Below are positions 23,047 through 36,384 of a stretch of 64,000 nucleotides of DNA, piece after piece. The position numbers and the translations under genes are program-made. Numbering within the stretch: the first letter of the stretch is position 1; each line of letters opens with the position of its first letter. This DNA comes from Chrysomallon squamiferum (taxonomy: Eukaryota > Mollusca > Gastropoda > Neomphalida > Peltospiridae), in contig CM022675.1 in assembly GCA_012295275.1 (NCBI GenBank), positions 16,258,189 to 16,322,188 on the forward strand. Direction: 5' to 3'. The notes under the pieces were generated by a model. The model did not search any database. It had not been told where the DNA came from and saw only the letters and a program-made list of their open reading frames with translations.

Positions 23047-23865
23047 CTGATATAAGGATCATTTGACATAAAACACTTTAAGAATATTAATCAAAATTAA
23101 AATACCAATCTCTGTTTTAAATTCTACATCTGTTTTATTGGAGAACACATATACTTTTGTATTTACATAATAAATTAACATAATAAATGGTTTATGTACA
23201 ATGTATAATGATGACGTCACAATAGGCTTAGCTAAGAAACAAGCAATAAACATAAGATTGTTTTTATTAAAAATATATTGTTCAAAAATTCTATAAGATG
23301 AATTAAGTTTAAACAACAAAAGAGTACAGTCAAACATTATTTTGAGTGCCGCCATTTTTCTTTACTTATTACGTCATCAAGTATATGGTGTGCCAATCAG
23401 TTATTTTCTAATTATTTTTAATTTAATTTAATTTAATTTAATTTTAATTTTTTAAATTCTAAAATAGAAACTGTATATCTACAATAAAATTGCCTTTTTA
23501 ATCTTCATGACCTTAAACAAATGGCTGTATATTTTTTTATCTGTACTTCCTATGGAATTGTTTTTACATTGATAATCATATTCACGTGTGTTTGTGAATG
23601 TATTTTAACTTATGAAACTAAATAGAAAAAAAAACACCGTTTTAATTTTAATCCCATGTATATATAGTTAAAACTATTTTAACATTTTTGTATTTATTTT
23701 CTAAAAACGTTCTGCTGTAAGTAAAGTTATTATACATAATAAAATAACAAAAGGTAAAAGTAAACTCGCATTTTCATAACAATATATATATATATATATT
23801 TATATATTAATTATTTTACAACTGTTTTACATTATTTTATTTCTGTATGTGTGTGCGTATAAATA
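23047..23865. other. AT-rich intergenic DNA with one GCCGCCATTTTT/ACGTCATC motif
   Basis: The motif is at 23348-23377. No exon is seen. The 98-codon minus frame at 23059-23355 is AT-driven and unsupported. Confidence 0.45.
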
Positions 23866-23866
23866 A

Positions 23867-23934
<68 letters not shown>

Positions 23935-24047
23935 GCAGACAGATACAGAGAGAGAGATAGATATAGATGTATATACACACACATATGTGCATAATCACGC
24001 CAATATATATATACATATATGTACATTTATGTTTTAGTTGTGGGTAC

Positions 24048-24116
<69 letters not shown>

Positions 24117-24140
24117 GTGTGTATGTGTGGGTATGTATAT
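23866..24140. repeat. (TA)n, (GATA)n and (GT)n tracts
   Basis: TA at 23868-23905, GATA at 23904-23935 and GT/GGT at 24054-24135, downstream of the first ZP gene. Confidence 0.9.
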
Positions 24141-24300
24141 ATGTTTGTTTGTGTTATGAAAACTTACTTCAGTTCTAAGTAACTATTATTAATATTCAAA
24201 ATAAACACCCCTGTACAGTTGTTAGTAATAAATAAAAGGACCAGATGATTATGAATTAAACACGAATATTTACAGGTGAAAGGTCAGTGAACTGATACTT

Positions 24301-24876
24301 CTAAAAATACGAAACAGTGGCTCTCGGGATTGACAGCGACGAAGACGACACGTCACTAAAACTCGACATCTTCGACTGTTTCCGTAAAGTAAACATCCGG
24401 CAGACGAGAACGAGGCAAACGATAAGAAGAATGACTAGGAACGCGCTGACGGTTAGTATGGTGACTAAAACCTCCGTTCTTTGGAGGCAGTCTTCCTTCA
24501 CCTGGTACTGGGTATCTGTACAAATAAAGAAAATTCAAAATAACAAATAATATTAAGAAATATTATAAATAAAACGAAAATCCCCAAAGCCTTTGCTCGC
24601 GGAAGTTTGTGACGTCACCGGATATTACGTTAGCGCCTTACATGCCACAGATGTATTATTAATATATATATATGCATGTCGTTGTTACCACTTGTGTATT
24701 TGTGTGTATATGTATATACATATATATACATACAGACATCCGAAAAAAAGATATGTATAAATATACAAACTTACATATACACATCTATATATATATATAC
24801 GTTTGTATGTGTTTTTCTGTATGTGTCTATGTATTTGTATGTATGGACTGTATGTAAAACACACACACACACATAC

Positions 24877-24962
<86 letters not shown>

Positions 24963-25092
24963 TTTTGTACCTTGTTGTTGTTCTTTCTTCACAACAGAGT
25001 TGTCGGCTATGCTCACAGACTTGGTTATAGTCATTTCTTTCACAGCTTCTGCCTCTCGCTTTCTTCTGTTCGTTTTTGGAGCAGGACAGTTC

Positions 25093-25154
<62 letters not shown>

Positions 25155-25257
25155 TAATAATAATAATAGTAATAATAATGAAATAAATAAATAAATAAAA
25201 ATAACTAACTAAATAAATAAGAATAAAAATAAGAATTATGAAATAAATAAATAATAA

Positions 25258-25293
<36 letters not shown>

Positions 25294-25455
25294 CTTCTTG
25301 TAAAAATGTAAATAACTTTTGTGAATATTATAATAAGTGATAATTAAAGAAATGTTTCCTTAGAATGTACAACAAAATATTTACAGTCTTTTAAACCAGT
25401 GATAAGCAGAAAAGAACAAACAAATATTTTACACAAATATATATATATATATATT

Positions 25456-25551
<96 letters not shown>

Positions 25552-26345
25552 GTTCATCTCAAATATGTTTTTAGTTATTTCTGGTGATGTTCCCTATATA
25601 TAAAACACTGTTTGATATATAACAGTTATGAACAATGAAGAGTTATATTTATTTTGTTTGTTTTTACAAGTTATAATCGAAGGATTATAAATATGGAAAT
25701 CACTAGTAACCCAAAGAGAGCCCTGAAAGAGACCAGGGGAGGTAACTAGTTACTTACAAAAGCACACTTGGCTGCATTCGTGTCGTTACATATCAGCACT
25801 TGACAAACAAACGTGATGTCCGATGACGTCACAAACTTGAAAAGGGAAATTTTTCCTGCAAATGTCCGATTTGTTGCGTCCATCTCAAAAGGTTTTCCAA
25901 TTACCGTCGAACCTTCCTTTGTGGGACATCTGCAATAAAACAAAATTTATATGATGTTTCTAATTCAAGTTTATCTAAACTTATCCTAAATGAACAAAGT
26001 TCAGAGGCAGTTTTAACGGATGGTTTGAGTGTTTGACTATCGGCATTCCATAATAACAAAAAGCATGACGGATTTCCTATGTAATTATGGTCTACATATT
26101 GATCATTATTATTGTTATTAGTCAATGTCTGAATGAAACTATTTATACTGTAAATAAAAATGTTGAGTTTTTCTGGGATGCCCGTGAAACGCCTGGCTGT
26201 TACCTAGGTAACTGTTCTTTAACCCAGACTGACTAAATTAAACAAGATCATTAATTGTAATAAATCTAGTAAATGTAGGCATAAATATCAGTTTCTTCAT
26301 TCGATTAATTATTTAATACAGTATTGGTAACATTCAAAAATTATT

Positions 26346-26378
<33 letters not shown>

Positions 26379-27834
26379 CGTTATTATTATTATTATCAAC
26401 ATCATCATTACTGTGATATTATTATAGTTTTATTTTTATCACAGTCATTTTCATCATTAATATTATCATTATCATTATAATCACCATTATTACTATTATT
26501 ACTACTGTTACTGCTACTGCTAATATTACTAATATTAGTAGTAGTAATAGTAGTAGTAGCAGTAGTAGTAGTAGTAGTAGTAGTAGAAAATAAAATATTT
26601 AATTTTTATTTACCCATTTTCTAAAATAAGGAGTTCGGTTGGAGAGTTTGTGTTTCCGTCAGACGCTTTAATTGACTTGACCAGCAGCGTCTTGAATCCT
26701 GTGTACATGAAACGAATAAATACTCAAACAAAACTGCTACTGAGTGAGACATTTCTTCAGTACTGGATCCGTGTCAATGTATTTACAATGTATCTTTAAT
26801 ACTATGAAGATCTCACTAGGCATTTCCATTTTTTTCTATGTAATAAATAACTAAACTTTGCTAACAATAAAGTATAGTCATAATAGAACAGGGCTACGAA
26901 AATAAAATTAAAGATATCATTCTTAAACCATTTTGCTGTAATGAATATGATGACCATAATGAAGTCATCATATGTACTGATTCACATAATAAATATGAAA
27001 TTTCCCAACTGCAAAGATTTTGTAAAATGTTTTATTTTATAATCAGTCTCTATCCATTTGCTGTTCTCTAATAATATTTCGGTGTGGAATGTTGATAATA
27101 TTTTACATTATTAGTATAATCCTGTTTTACGTCACTCACCACTAGTCACTGGAATGTTGAAAGAGAAATCTAAAGGACTTCCAATATTTAGACCAGTTTT
27201 GGGAATGGGCTTTTCTCCTGTTTTCAAACTGAACACAATCGGGTCATAATTCCCTTCTACATCTCCTCCTTTGTACAGCTCACTAAAGCAAAGAAACAAA
27301 CAAACAAACAAATAAATAAACAAATAAATAAATTACACAAAAACACAACAAAAAAACCCCACTAGATAATGAAACAAAATATAAATTTTATTTTGCATCA
27401 GGTAGCGATTAATACTAATATTTATGTGTACTAAAGATTGTGTAAAAAACAAAAAATGAGTAAAGGAAATCCATATACTCCCAATTAGTAGTTTAATGTT
27501 TTGGGCGACTTTTTGTCGCTAATGACAAATTATGACAAAATTAGTAATACTTTTACAAAACGTTTTAACGTCGCCATTTTAGTTTTTTTATAACTATGCA
27601 CGTGACGTCATAAGTTAATGGGGAAAGCTGGAATTTTTATTATTAATTTTATTTTTATTTTTATGTATTTATTTTATTATTATATTTTTTTTATTTTTTA
27701 TAAATTTATTTATTTTTTGTTGTAGTTATTGTTTCTTTCTTTGCATTTTCTAATACCATTATACAAAAGAATCGTATTACATCAGTCGGTGCTGTACACA
27801 GTGACGTCACGACTAAAGTAAAAATGTTTTAAAA

Positions 27835-27891
<57 letters not shown>

Positions 27892-28367
27892 TTGTTATTA
27901 ACTGAATTGGATTAATGAAACAGAAGTTGGAAATATGAAGACTATATTTAGACTATTTCTTCCTATTATCATATATTACATGATTAATAAACTAAAAGTA
28001 TATTTTAATATGTCTTATTTCTTACTCTTTAACGGTAACTCCTGACACCTTGCTTTCCACCACATTACTCTCGTTAAAAACACACTTCGCTTTAATCATT
28101 TCGTCTTTATCCGTTATAAACTGTGTGTTGTACTCGATGTAAAAAACTGCTTCGTATTCCCGAGAGCTGGTCTGAATAATCAGATTAAAGACATCAACAA
28201 GTTGTAACATAATATAAAACATAAATATCAGTCATGTAACATAATAATAAACAAGATACACAGGCACAAATGAACTTTCAGACAAAAGAAAATCGTCATA
28301 AACAAACGTTAAACTCGATAAAATGATAATACAGAAAAGAACATAAAGAAAAATAAAGAACTGAAGA

Positions 28368-28402
<35 letters not shown>

Positions 28403-30370
28403 TAGAAATATAATCTAACAACAACAGCCTAGAAAAAGTTTTAAATCCATTAGAAAGAAAATCAAACAAATACACAAATAAATACACAAATAGAAAAATA
28501 AATAAAAGATAGTTACGTTTTGAACGGAAAGGTTTCCACATTCCGATAAATCCAGGTTCAGAATGAGAGCTAAGCCTTGCCAGGTTTGAAGAACTTTATT
28601 TGAATCGTTTGTTTGAGCCGTTGTAACGTTGTTGAAAACACAGTTCTTTTTATTTCTGAAATTTCTCATAAACGCGATTCCATTAAATGTGCCGTACGTG
28701 TTCATATTCAGATACATTTTTCTGCCGATACACTGCACATCAACTAAAACATAGACATTAATACTGTTATACACTTCACATCAACTAAAACATAGACATT
28801 AATACCGTTATACACATCACATCAACTAAAATATATACGTTAATGTTATTATACAGCGCACATCCGTTAAAATATAGACATTAATACTACTATACATTGC
28901 ACATAAACTAAAACATAGACTTAATACTACTATACATTGCACATAAACTAAAACATAGACATTAATACTGTTATACACTTCACATAAACTAAAACATAGA
29001 CTTAATACTACTATACATTGCACATAAACTAAAACATAGACATTAATACTGTTATACACTTCACATAAACTAAAACATAGACTTAATACTACTACATATT
29101 GCACATAAACTAAAACATAGAAATTAATACTGTTATACACTTCACATCAACTAAAACATAGAAATTAATACTGTTATACACTTCACATAAACTAAAACAT
29201 AGACTTAATACTACTACATATTGCACATAAACTAAAACATAGACATTAATAGTACTATTCATTGCACATAGAAATTAATACTGTTACACAGAGCATATGA
29301 ACTAAAATATAGACTTAATACATCTATACAGACCACATGAACTAAAATAAAGACATATTTTTTTATACAGCACATCTACTAAAAAATATACATCTTGTGA
29401 TAAACTACACATCTACTAAAAAATATACATCTTGTGATAAACTGCACATCAGCTAAAAGACAGAAAACACATACCACCACTTCTGATAAAGCAGGAGCTC
29501 TGGCTGGATTGGCATGCTGAGGAGGACTGATCTTGCAACCTATGAAACCTCAGCTAACACTCCAGTCACTGAGGCACAGATTATAAATGATGAAAAACAC
29601 AAACACTCACCTCTTTTCAAACTGCAGTCAGTGCTGTAGTAGTTCTCCTTACACACACACGTCTGTCTGTTATTTACTGTTACACACTCTCCTTGTCCGT
29701 TACACTTCTGTGTAGAACAGCTGGAATTTCCCTTAGCAGCTTAAAACAATTACAACAGTCCAATCACATATCAATATTTCAAAATTATTGCCAAAACATA
29801 TTATAATGTACGTGAAACAAAATGTTTGTGACAAGCGAACTGGCTGGTACTGGAGTATGCAATACGTATTTCCAACAGTAAAATGGCGACGTCCATGTAC
29901 AGACAGCCAGACATAATATTAAAATGGAAATACTGACAATGTGTTTATATAATTATTTCCTTATAACACAATACACTTTAATAAAAGTAGAGATTATAGT
30001 AATGCTAACGTTTACTGAATAGAGTTACTTCCCTTCAGTAATAACTGATTTGGTTATTATCTACGTTGGTTTTTCTCTAAAAAATAACGAGAAATAGTTT
30101 TTTCTAAATATTTGAAATATTAAATACTAATTAATTATTAAGTAATAAGAATTACATGATCTGCATAATTAGCCTACTTGTTATACATTTCAGGTGGACA
30201 GGAGAAATATAAAGTTTTCAAGTAGATTACGTTAATATATCACATTCCCGATTTATAGGGCTGTGAATTTAAGTACTCATGACAGACTGGGCATTTTACA
30301 CATGTATATCTATATATATATCTTTCTTCCTCACATACATACATATATACAATCATACATAAATGTGTGT

Positions 30371-30409
<39 letters not shown>

Positions 30410-31182
30410 TGTGTGTGTGAAGAATTTCTTCTCATTTTAGTCAGTATCGTCAGCTGTCTTAGACTCACAGTCAGTATTTATCATTTATTTCTTTAGAACA
30501 TTCACACTAGCTGTTAGTTAATTTCCAATAAGTGGTCTGTTAACTGTTCCAGGTAAAAAACGATGTAATAAACGATGAGATAATTAGAGATGAAAACAGT
30601 GAAAATACCCGTTTTCTGTTTCACAGGTATCCCAGAACTTGTAACAATTTATGAGGCCTGATTAAGGTTGTGTGAAATAAACTGGAGATATTTGACGGAC
30701 TCGTGGCATAACGATAATGAAACAGAGTGTAATGTTAACTTACAATTTAAAATTGAGCATGCAAAACCGGAATAAAGAGAACTTGTGTCAGTACAGCGAC
30801 AAGTTCCGTCGATCAAACAAACACCCTTCGTACAATCCTGACCATTTCTATTACAATCAAAAGCCACCCGAGCTGCTCCGTTAACACACGTTAATATAGC
30901 TAGAGGAAATAAAAAATAAAACAATAATTTAGAACATAGGTGTGTGTGTGTGTGTGTGTGTGTCTGTGTGTGTGTCTGTGTGTGTGTGTGTTTGAGAGAG
31001 AGAGAGAGAGAGAGAGAGGGGGTAATGGAGAAATGGTTAGGTATTAATCGTTTCATGTATAATTTAACCCCCCCCCAAAAAAATAACTGTTTAAGAAAAA
31101 AACATCAGTTAAACTATAAAAATGTTTAAAATTAAAAATTAAAATAAAAAGACAAAAGACAAAATAAATGTCAAAATAAAGG

Positions 31183-31252
<70 letters not shown>

Positions 31253-31318
31253 ATGATACTAATTATTATAATAACAATTACAGCAAAAACAACAAAACAG
31301 GAACAGTAATAGTAACAG

Positions 31319-31364
<46 letters not shown>

Positions 31365-31666
31365 GTTGTTGTTGTTGTTGTTGTTGTTATTGTTATTATC
31401 ATTGTCATTATTAATAATATTATTATTATCATTATTACACAAAATAAATAATTATACATTATAAAATATGTATATGAAATCAATAAAAAAAATAAAAAAT
31501 AAAAAAAATAAATGCCCTTCTCCAAATAAAACAGAACAAAATAACATACCCTTCCAGCCAGACAACTCAGAACCCCTCCCTCAATAACAATCACAAAAAC
31601 AATAGAAACAATAGAGAAAACTGACTTACAAAGAACAGTAAGAACGAGTTTCAGGTTGCCTGTCAT
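24301..31666 (-). CDS. EGF x2 - ZP domain - transmembrane protein (paralogue A), 10 coding exons, 476 aa
   Basis: A predicted type I membrane or shed extracellular-coat protein; ZP domains polymerise into extracellular filaments. Exons in transcript order: 31666-31630, 30899-30744, 29739-29611, 28743-28517, 28171-28026, 27282-27140, 26698-26614, 25929-25758, 25091-24971, 24515-24301; the sum is 1431 bp and the frame is intact. Residues 1-20 (MTGNLKLVLTVLSILTCVNG) are a signal peptide. Cys-rich module 1 is encoded by exon 2 and a six-Cys EGF by exon 3 (CSTQKC...CVCKENYYSTDC). The ZP-N half (four Cys) spans exons 4-5 and the ZP-C half exons 6-8. The furin-type site RRKR is at 374-377. A hydrophobic helix lies at about 421-443, with a Ser-rich tail ending SYF. 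Intron phases are 1,1,1,0,2,1,2,0,1. The ZP-C cysteine seen as VEEC in paralogue B is replaced (VKSI). Ligand and tissue are unknown. Confidence 0.9.
24883..24957. repeat. (GA)n microsatellite close to a splice donor
   Basis: The tract ends 14 bases from exon 25091-24971. In transcript sense the intron reads GTACAAAATACC and then (CT)n. Confidence 0.95.
25095..25296. repeat. (AAT)n arrays forming the polypyrimidine-free acceptor context of a ZP exon
   Basis: AAT runs at 25095-25170 and 25262-25295. In transcript sense the acceptor of exon 25091 is simply the end of a TTA run (ATTATTATAG). Confidence 0.9.
25458..25735. repeat. (GA)n plus ~190 bp interspersed repeat, copy 2
   Basis: After (GA)n (25458-25549) the same block order as copy 1 appears: AGTTATTTCTGGTGATGTTC, TATATATAAAACACTGTT, ATGAACAAT, ACAAGTTATAATCGA and AGTAACCCAAAGAGA. 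It sits in the ZP paralogue A intron 25757-25092. Confidence 0.8.
26340..26590. repeat. Mixed AAT/ATC/ACT/TAG trinucleotide region
   Basis: Degenerate trinucleotide DNA ending in a TAG run (26537-26585), in the ZP paralogue A intron 25930-26613. Confidence 0.85.
27283..28025. other. Intron of ZP paralogue A with a TCGCCATTTT/CACGTGACGTCA motif
   Basis: AT-rich, with (GT)n-(TA)n at 27836-27885. The motif at 27571-27610 resembles the intergenic GCCGCCATTTT elements. No exon is seen. Confidence 0.5.
28743..29460. repeat. 41 bp minisatellite whose unit contains the splice acceptor of ZP exon 4
   Basis: ACTAAAACATAGACATTAAT recurs with a 41-base step (28743, 28784, 28825 ...), about 15 copies to 29340, followed by more divergent units (ACTAAAAAATATACATCTTG) to 29460. 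On the coding strand each unit reads CTATGTTTTAG|TTGATGTG or TTTATGTG. That is the acceptor actually needed by exon 28743-28517 together with the first 8 exonic bases. Confidence 0.95.
29480..29585. other. GC-richer insert of unknown origin, possibly a SINE fragment
   Basis: The segment from CACTTCTGATAAAGCAGG to CAGTCACTGAGGCAC is compositionally unlike the flanking minisatellite and has no coding frame fitting the gene. On the minus strand GTTAGCTGAGG weakly resembles an A box. Confidence 0.25.
29740..30743. other. Intron of ZP paralogue A, mostly unstructured
   Basis: AT-rich apart from a (GT)n tract at 30366-30420. No exon seen. Confidence 0.6.
30940..31425. repeat. (GT)n-(GA)n tract and two palindromic (AAT)n/(ATT)n tracts
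   Basis: GT/GA at 30940-31020. AAT joined to ATT at 31186-31250 and again at 31318-31365, followed by (TTG)n. The AAT/ATT junctions are self-complementary. Confidence 0.9.
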
Positions 31667-31933
31667 GCTGATGTTTGGAAAGACGGGAGTAAATGATACC
31701 TGCAAAGAGAGGCGAGTCAGAAATGTGTTTTGAAATAAAACCAGGCAGCAGATGGTGGAAGCTCTTGTATTGATATTAAAATAACGCATTGTTTCGTGTA
31801 TTTACACATGTATAATTCAACAATAATGTACGTATGACTAATTTAAAACACTGTTTTACTGTGTCAAAACTTTTGTATGTGAGTGAGTGTGTCTGTAAGT
31901 ATGTGTGTGTGTGTGTTCGTAAACATGTTATCC

Positions 31934-31938
<5 letters not shown>

Positions 31939-32017
<79 letters not shown>
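31939..32017. repeat. (CT)n microsatellite
   Basis: Pure CT of about 78 bp upstream of ZP paralogue A. Confidence 0.95.
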
Positions 32018-32021
<4 letters not shown>

Positions 32022-32595
32022 ATATATATAGGGAATAACTGGTTTCTGTTTTAAGATGTTCTCTTTATTTTGTGAATGTATAAATTCCGATTTGCAACGA
32101 GGTTCTTTCAATCACAAATGGACATGAGTAGGATAAAGCTGATATCTTAAAACAGTTATTATTTCTTTTTGTTTTTTTTTATCCTGGAGACCCAAATAAT
32201 GCAAAAACGAAATTCGTTGGTTTTGATTTATTTTTTGAATGAAAAGTGTTTTAAATATTGTCTTTTTGGATCTGAATCAGCGGTTAAACAAGGAACTTTG
32301 AACAGCGTATGTATGTATATATATATATATAATTAATCGAAGTAAATACCGTGCCCAGAAATATAGAAATTTATCTAGGCATTGTATCTTTTCGATACGA
32401 ACAATATATAAATATATATTTGATTGGAGGCTTTTCGGTATATATATATATGTACTCGGATGTATATATTTATCTGTCTATTTATATCTGTCTCTCTGTC
32501 TCTAAGTCTCTCTTTACTTAAATACTCTTTATATATATAATAACTATATCTATCTATCTGTGTAATACATACGCATATACATATAAATACATACA

Positions 32596-32640
<45 letters not shown>

Positions 32641-32917
32641 TTGTATTAAAGTTCAATATCGAGTAGAAAGGTCTGAAATCTGCGTCATTTAATAAAGTGA
32701 ACACAATGAAAAATCTAAACTCTTTAATTGTGGTTATCGATGTTTTCTGGGCGAGGTTTTCTACATCTGTGTCTGTGCGACAGTCGGACGGGCAGTAAAG
32801 CTGCATAAACTAAACACGCAAGTTAACTCAGTCAATAAAATCAATACTCGTTTTCTCACACACACTCAAATAACCAACGCCCTGCATTTGTTTAGTATGT
32901 AATTTTAGTTTTTATTA

Positions 32918-32962
<45 letters not shown>

Positions 32963-33121
32963 TATTATTATTATTATATATTATTATTTTTATTATTTAT
33001 TGTTATTATTTATTATTATTTTTATTATTTTATTACTTACTTATTTCTTATTATTGTTATTATTATTAGTAGTAGTAGTATTAGTTGTAGTAGTCGTACT
33101 AGTAGTATTGTTGTTGTTGTT

Positions 33122-33173
<52 letters not shown>

Positions 33174-33594
33174 TTTGTTTATTTATTTATTTATTTATAT
33201 ACTGCGTGTTAACAGTGCTATAATCTGATGTTGTTCAAGCCAGGTAATATAACGATTTTTACTTACTTATTCAGCTAGGAATATGTTGAAGTATTGACAC
33301 GACGCTGCTAGTGTAAACTTGATTAGATGAGTTCATTCATTCTGCGAGTAATGAGGAAACTGAGACACGCCCATCAAACTAATAACTAGCACACAACTGT
33401 GATTGGCTTCTTGTGTACTCGAATTTAGTTTTCTGATTTCATTCAGTTAGATTATTAGTAGTAGTAGTAGTAGTAGTACTAGTAGTAGAAGTAGTAGTAG
33501 TAGTAATAAGTAGTAGTATTGTTATTGTTATTATTAGCTATTATTACGATTATTAATATTATTATTATTACTGTTGTTGTTGTTATTATCATTA

Positions 33595-33625
<31 letters not shown>

Positions 33626-34240
33626 GTTAGTTAGTTAGTTATTTATATAGCATATTATTATGATACATATTAAATAGCTGAGATATATATTATTCAGGAT
33701 CACATTATTGGAAAACAGATTAATTATCGAATGATTCAACTCTCTATAATACAAATTATAAACTATTTTTATACATACTGGTAATAACAATATCTTAACT
33801 TAAAAAATATGTATATAATAAGTGTATGAACAGCGCCTGTTGTTCGTATTAAAAGACATCATTTTTAATAATTATAAAAGCAATAACTTTTGCCCAAGTC
33901 TAAAATACACTACTGACTAAAGATCAGTTCTGAAATTACAAATATTAACACTTTTAATATTATTAAAAGTAAAATTATCATGATTAAAATTAAAATATTA
34001 ACATTATCAAAATTAAAAGACTATTAATATATTTAATTTGATTTTTTTTTTTTTTTTTAATATTTTCGAATGTTGTTTTAAACATGAAATATTTTGACTT
34101 TTGAGTATGATAGATAGATGGATGTAAGTTTCTGTGTTTGTGAGTTTTTGTATGTATGTCTGTACGTGCGTGTGTCTGTTTGAAGTGTTTCTGTGTGTGC
34201 TACTATTTTTTGCTTTTGAGTAAATGAGAGAGACAGAGAA
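32018..34240. other. Intergenic DNA upstream of ZP paralogue A
   Basis: This contains (GT)n (32602-32638), a long TTA/TTAT/TAG complex (32905-33205) and a second TAG/TTA complex (33450-33650). On the minus strand a donor-like AATAA|GTAAGT at about 33263-33270 could end a 5' UTR exon for paralogue A; this is weak. No coding gene is seen. Confidence 0.4.
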
Positions 34241-34244
34241 TGTG

Positions 34245-36205
34245 TGTGTCTGTCTTAGTGTGTAACTGTGTGTGTGTCTTAGTGTGTAACTGTGTGTCTG
34301 TCTTAGTGTGTAACTGTGTGTGTCTGTCTTAGTGTGTAACTGTGTGTGTCTGTCTTAGTGTGTAACTGTGTGTGTCTGTCTTAGTGTGTAATTGTGTGTC
34401 TGTTTTAGTGTGTAATTGTGTGTTAGTGTGTAACTGTGTGTCTGTTTTAGTGTGTAACTGTGTGTCTGTCTTAGTGTGTAACTGTGTGTCTGTTTTAGTG
34501 TGTGTGTGTCTGTCTTAGTGTGTAACTGTGTGTCTGTTTTAGTGTGTAACTGTGTGTCTGTCTTAGTGTGTAACTGTGTGTCTGTTTGTTTTAGTGTGTA
34601 ACTGTGTGTCTGTTTTAGTGTGTAACTGTGTGTCTGTTTTAGTGTGTAACTGTGTGTCTGTTTTAGTGTGTAACTGTGTGTGTCTGTTTTAGTGTGTAAC
34701 TGTGTGTCTGTTTTAGTGTGTAACTGTGTGTCTGTCTTAGTGTGTAACTGTGTGTCTGTTTAAGTGTGTAACTGTGTGTCTGTTTTAGTGTGTAATTGTG
34801 TGTGTCTGATCTAGTGTGTAATTGAGTGTGTCTGTTTTAGTGTGTAACTGTGTGTGTCTGTTTTAGTGTGTAACTGTGTGTCTGTTTTAGTGTGTAACTG
34901 TGTGTCTGTTTTAGTGTGTAACTGTGTGTCTGTTTTAGTGTGTAACTGTGTGTCTGTCTTAGTGTGTAACTGTGTGTCTGTTTTAGTGTGTAACTGTGTG
35001 TCTGTCTTAGTGTGTAACTGTGTGTCTGTTTTAGTGTGTAACTGTGTGTCTGTTTTAGTGTGTAACTGTGTGTGTCTGTTTTAGTGTGTAACTGTGTGTC
35101 TGTCTTAGTGTGTAACTGTGTGTCTGTTTTAGTGTGTAACTGTGTGTCTGTCTTAGTGTGTAACTGTGTGTCTGTTTTAGTGTGTCTGTCTGTTTTAGTG
35201 TGTAACTGTGTGTGTCTGTTTTAGTGTGTAACTGTGTGTCTGTCTTAGTGTGTAACTGTGTGTCTGTTTTAGTGTGTAACTGTGTGTCTGTTTTAGTGTG
35301 TAATTGTGTGTCTGTTTTAGTGTGTAACTGTGTGTGTCTGTTTTAGTGTGTAACTGTGTGTCTGTCTTAGTGTGTAACTGTGTGTCTGTTTAAGTGTATA
35401 ACTGTGTGTCTGTTTTAGTGTGTAACTGTGTGTGTCTGATCTAGTGTGTAATTGAGTGTGTCTGTTTTAGTGTGTAACTGTGTGTGTCTGTTTTAGTGTG
35501 TAACTGTGTGTCTGTCTTAGTGTGTAACTGTGTGTCTGTTTTAGTGTGTAATTGTGTGTCTGTTTTAGTGTGTAACTGTGTGTGTCTGTTTTAGTGTGTA
35601 ACTGTGTGTCTGTCTTAGTGTGTAACTGTGTGTCTGTTTAAGTGTGTAACTGTGTGTCTGTTTTAGTGTGTAAACTGTGTGTCTGTTTTAGTGTGTAACT
35701 GTGTGTGTCTGATCTAGTGTGTAATTGAGTGTGTCTGTTTTAGTGTGTAACTGTGTGTGTCTGTTTTAGTGTATAACTGTGTGTCTGTTCTAGTGTGTAA
35801 TTGAGTGTGTCTGTTTTAGTGTGTAACTGTGTGTCTGTTTTAGTGTATAACTGTGTGTGTGTTTTAGTGTGTAACTGTGTGTGTCTGTTCTAGTGTGTAA
35901 CTGTGTGTGTCTGTTTTAGTTTGTAGTTGTGTGTGTATGTTCTAGTGTGTAACTGTGTGTGTCTATTTTAGTGTGTAACTGTGTGTGTATGTTCTAGTGT
36001 GTAACTGAGTGTGTCTGTTCTAGTGTGTAACTGTGTGTGTCTGTTCTAGTGTGTAACTGAGTGTGTCTGTTCTAGTGTGTAACTGTGTGTGTCTGTTCTA
36101 GTGTGTAACTGTGTGTGTCTGTTCTAGTGTGTAACTGTGTGTGTCTGTTCTAGTGTGTAACTGAGTGTGTCTGTTTTAGTGTGTAACTGTGTGTGTATGT
36201 TTTTG
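34245..36205. repeat. 24-26 bp minisatellite, ~80 copies, ~2 kb
   Basis: TGTGTAACTGTGTGTCTGTT followed by TTAG is repeated continuously, with 24 bp and 26 bp (extra TG) variants interspersed and C/T variation at TCTTAG versus TTTTAG. Longer-range blocks recur (GATCTAGTGTGTAATTGAG appears at 34808, 35437 and 35710), showing higher-order duplication. Confidence 0.97.
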
Positions 36206-36384
36206 TATGTTGAAAATATCAACCTTTAACATTTTTTATCACAAAACATACGTGACAAGACGATACCGGAATTTACGTGCACAAAACATTCTTCAAGTCC
36301 ATTTTTATCTTTGAGGCAGTAAAATCAAAAAAGTTTTATATTTTAAAATACGGGACTAAAGATAAGTAAACTCAGCCTTACCTT

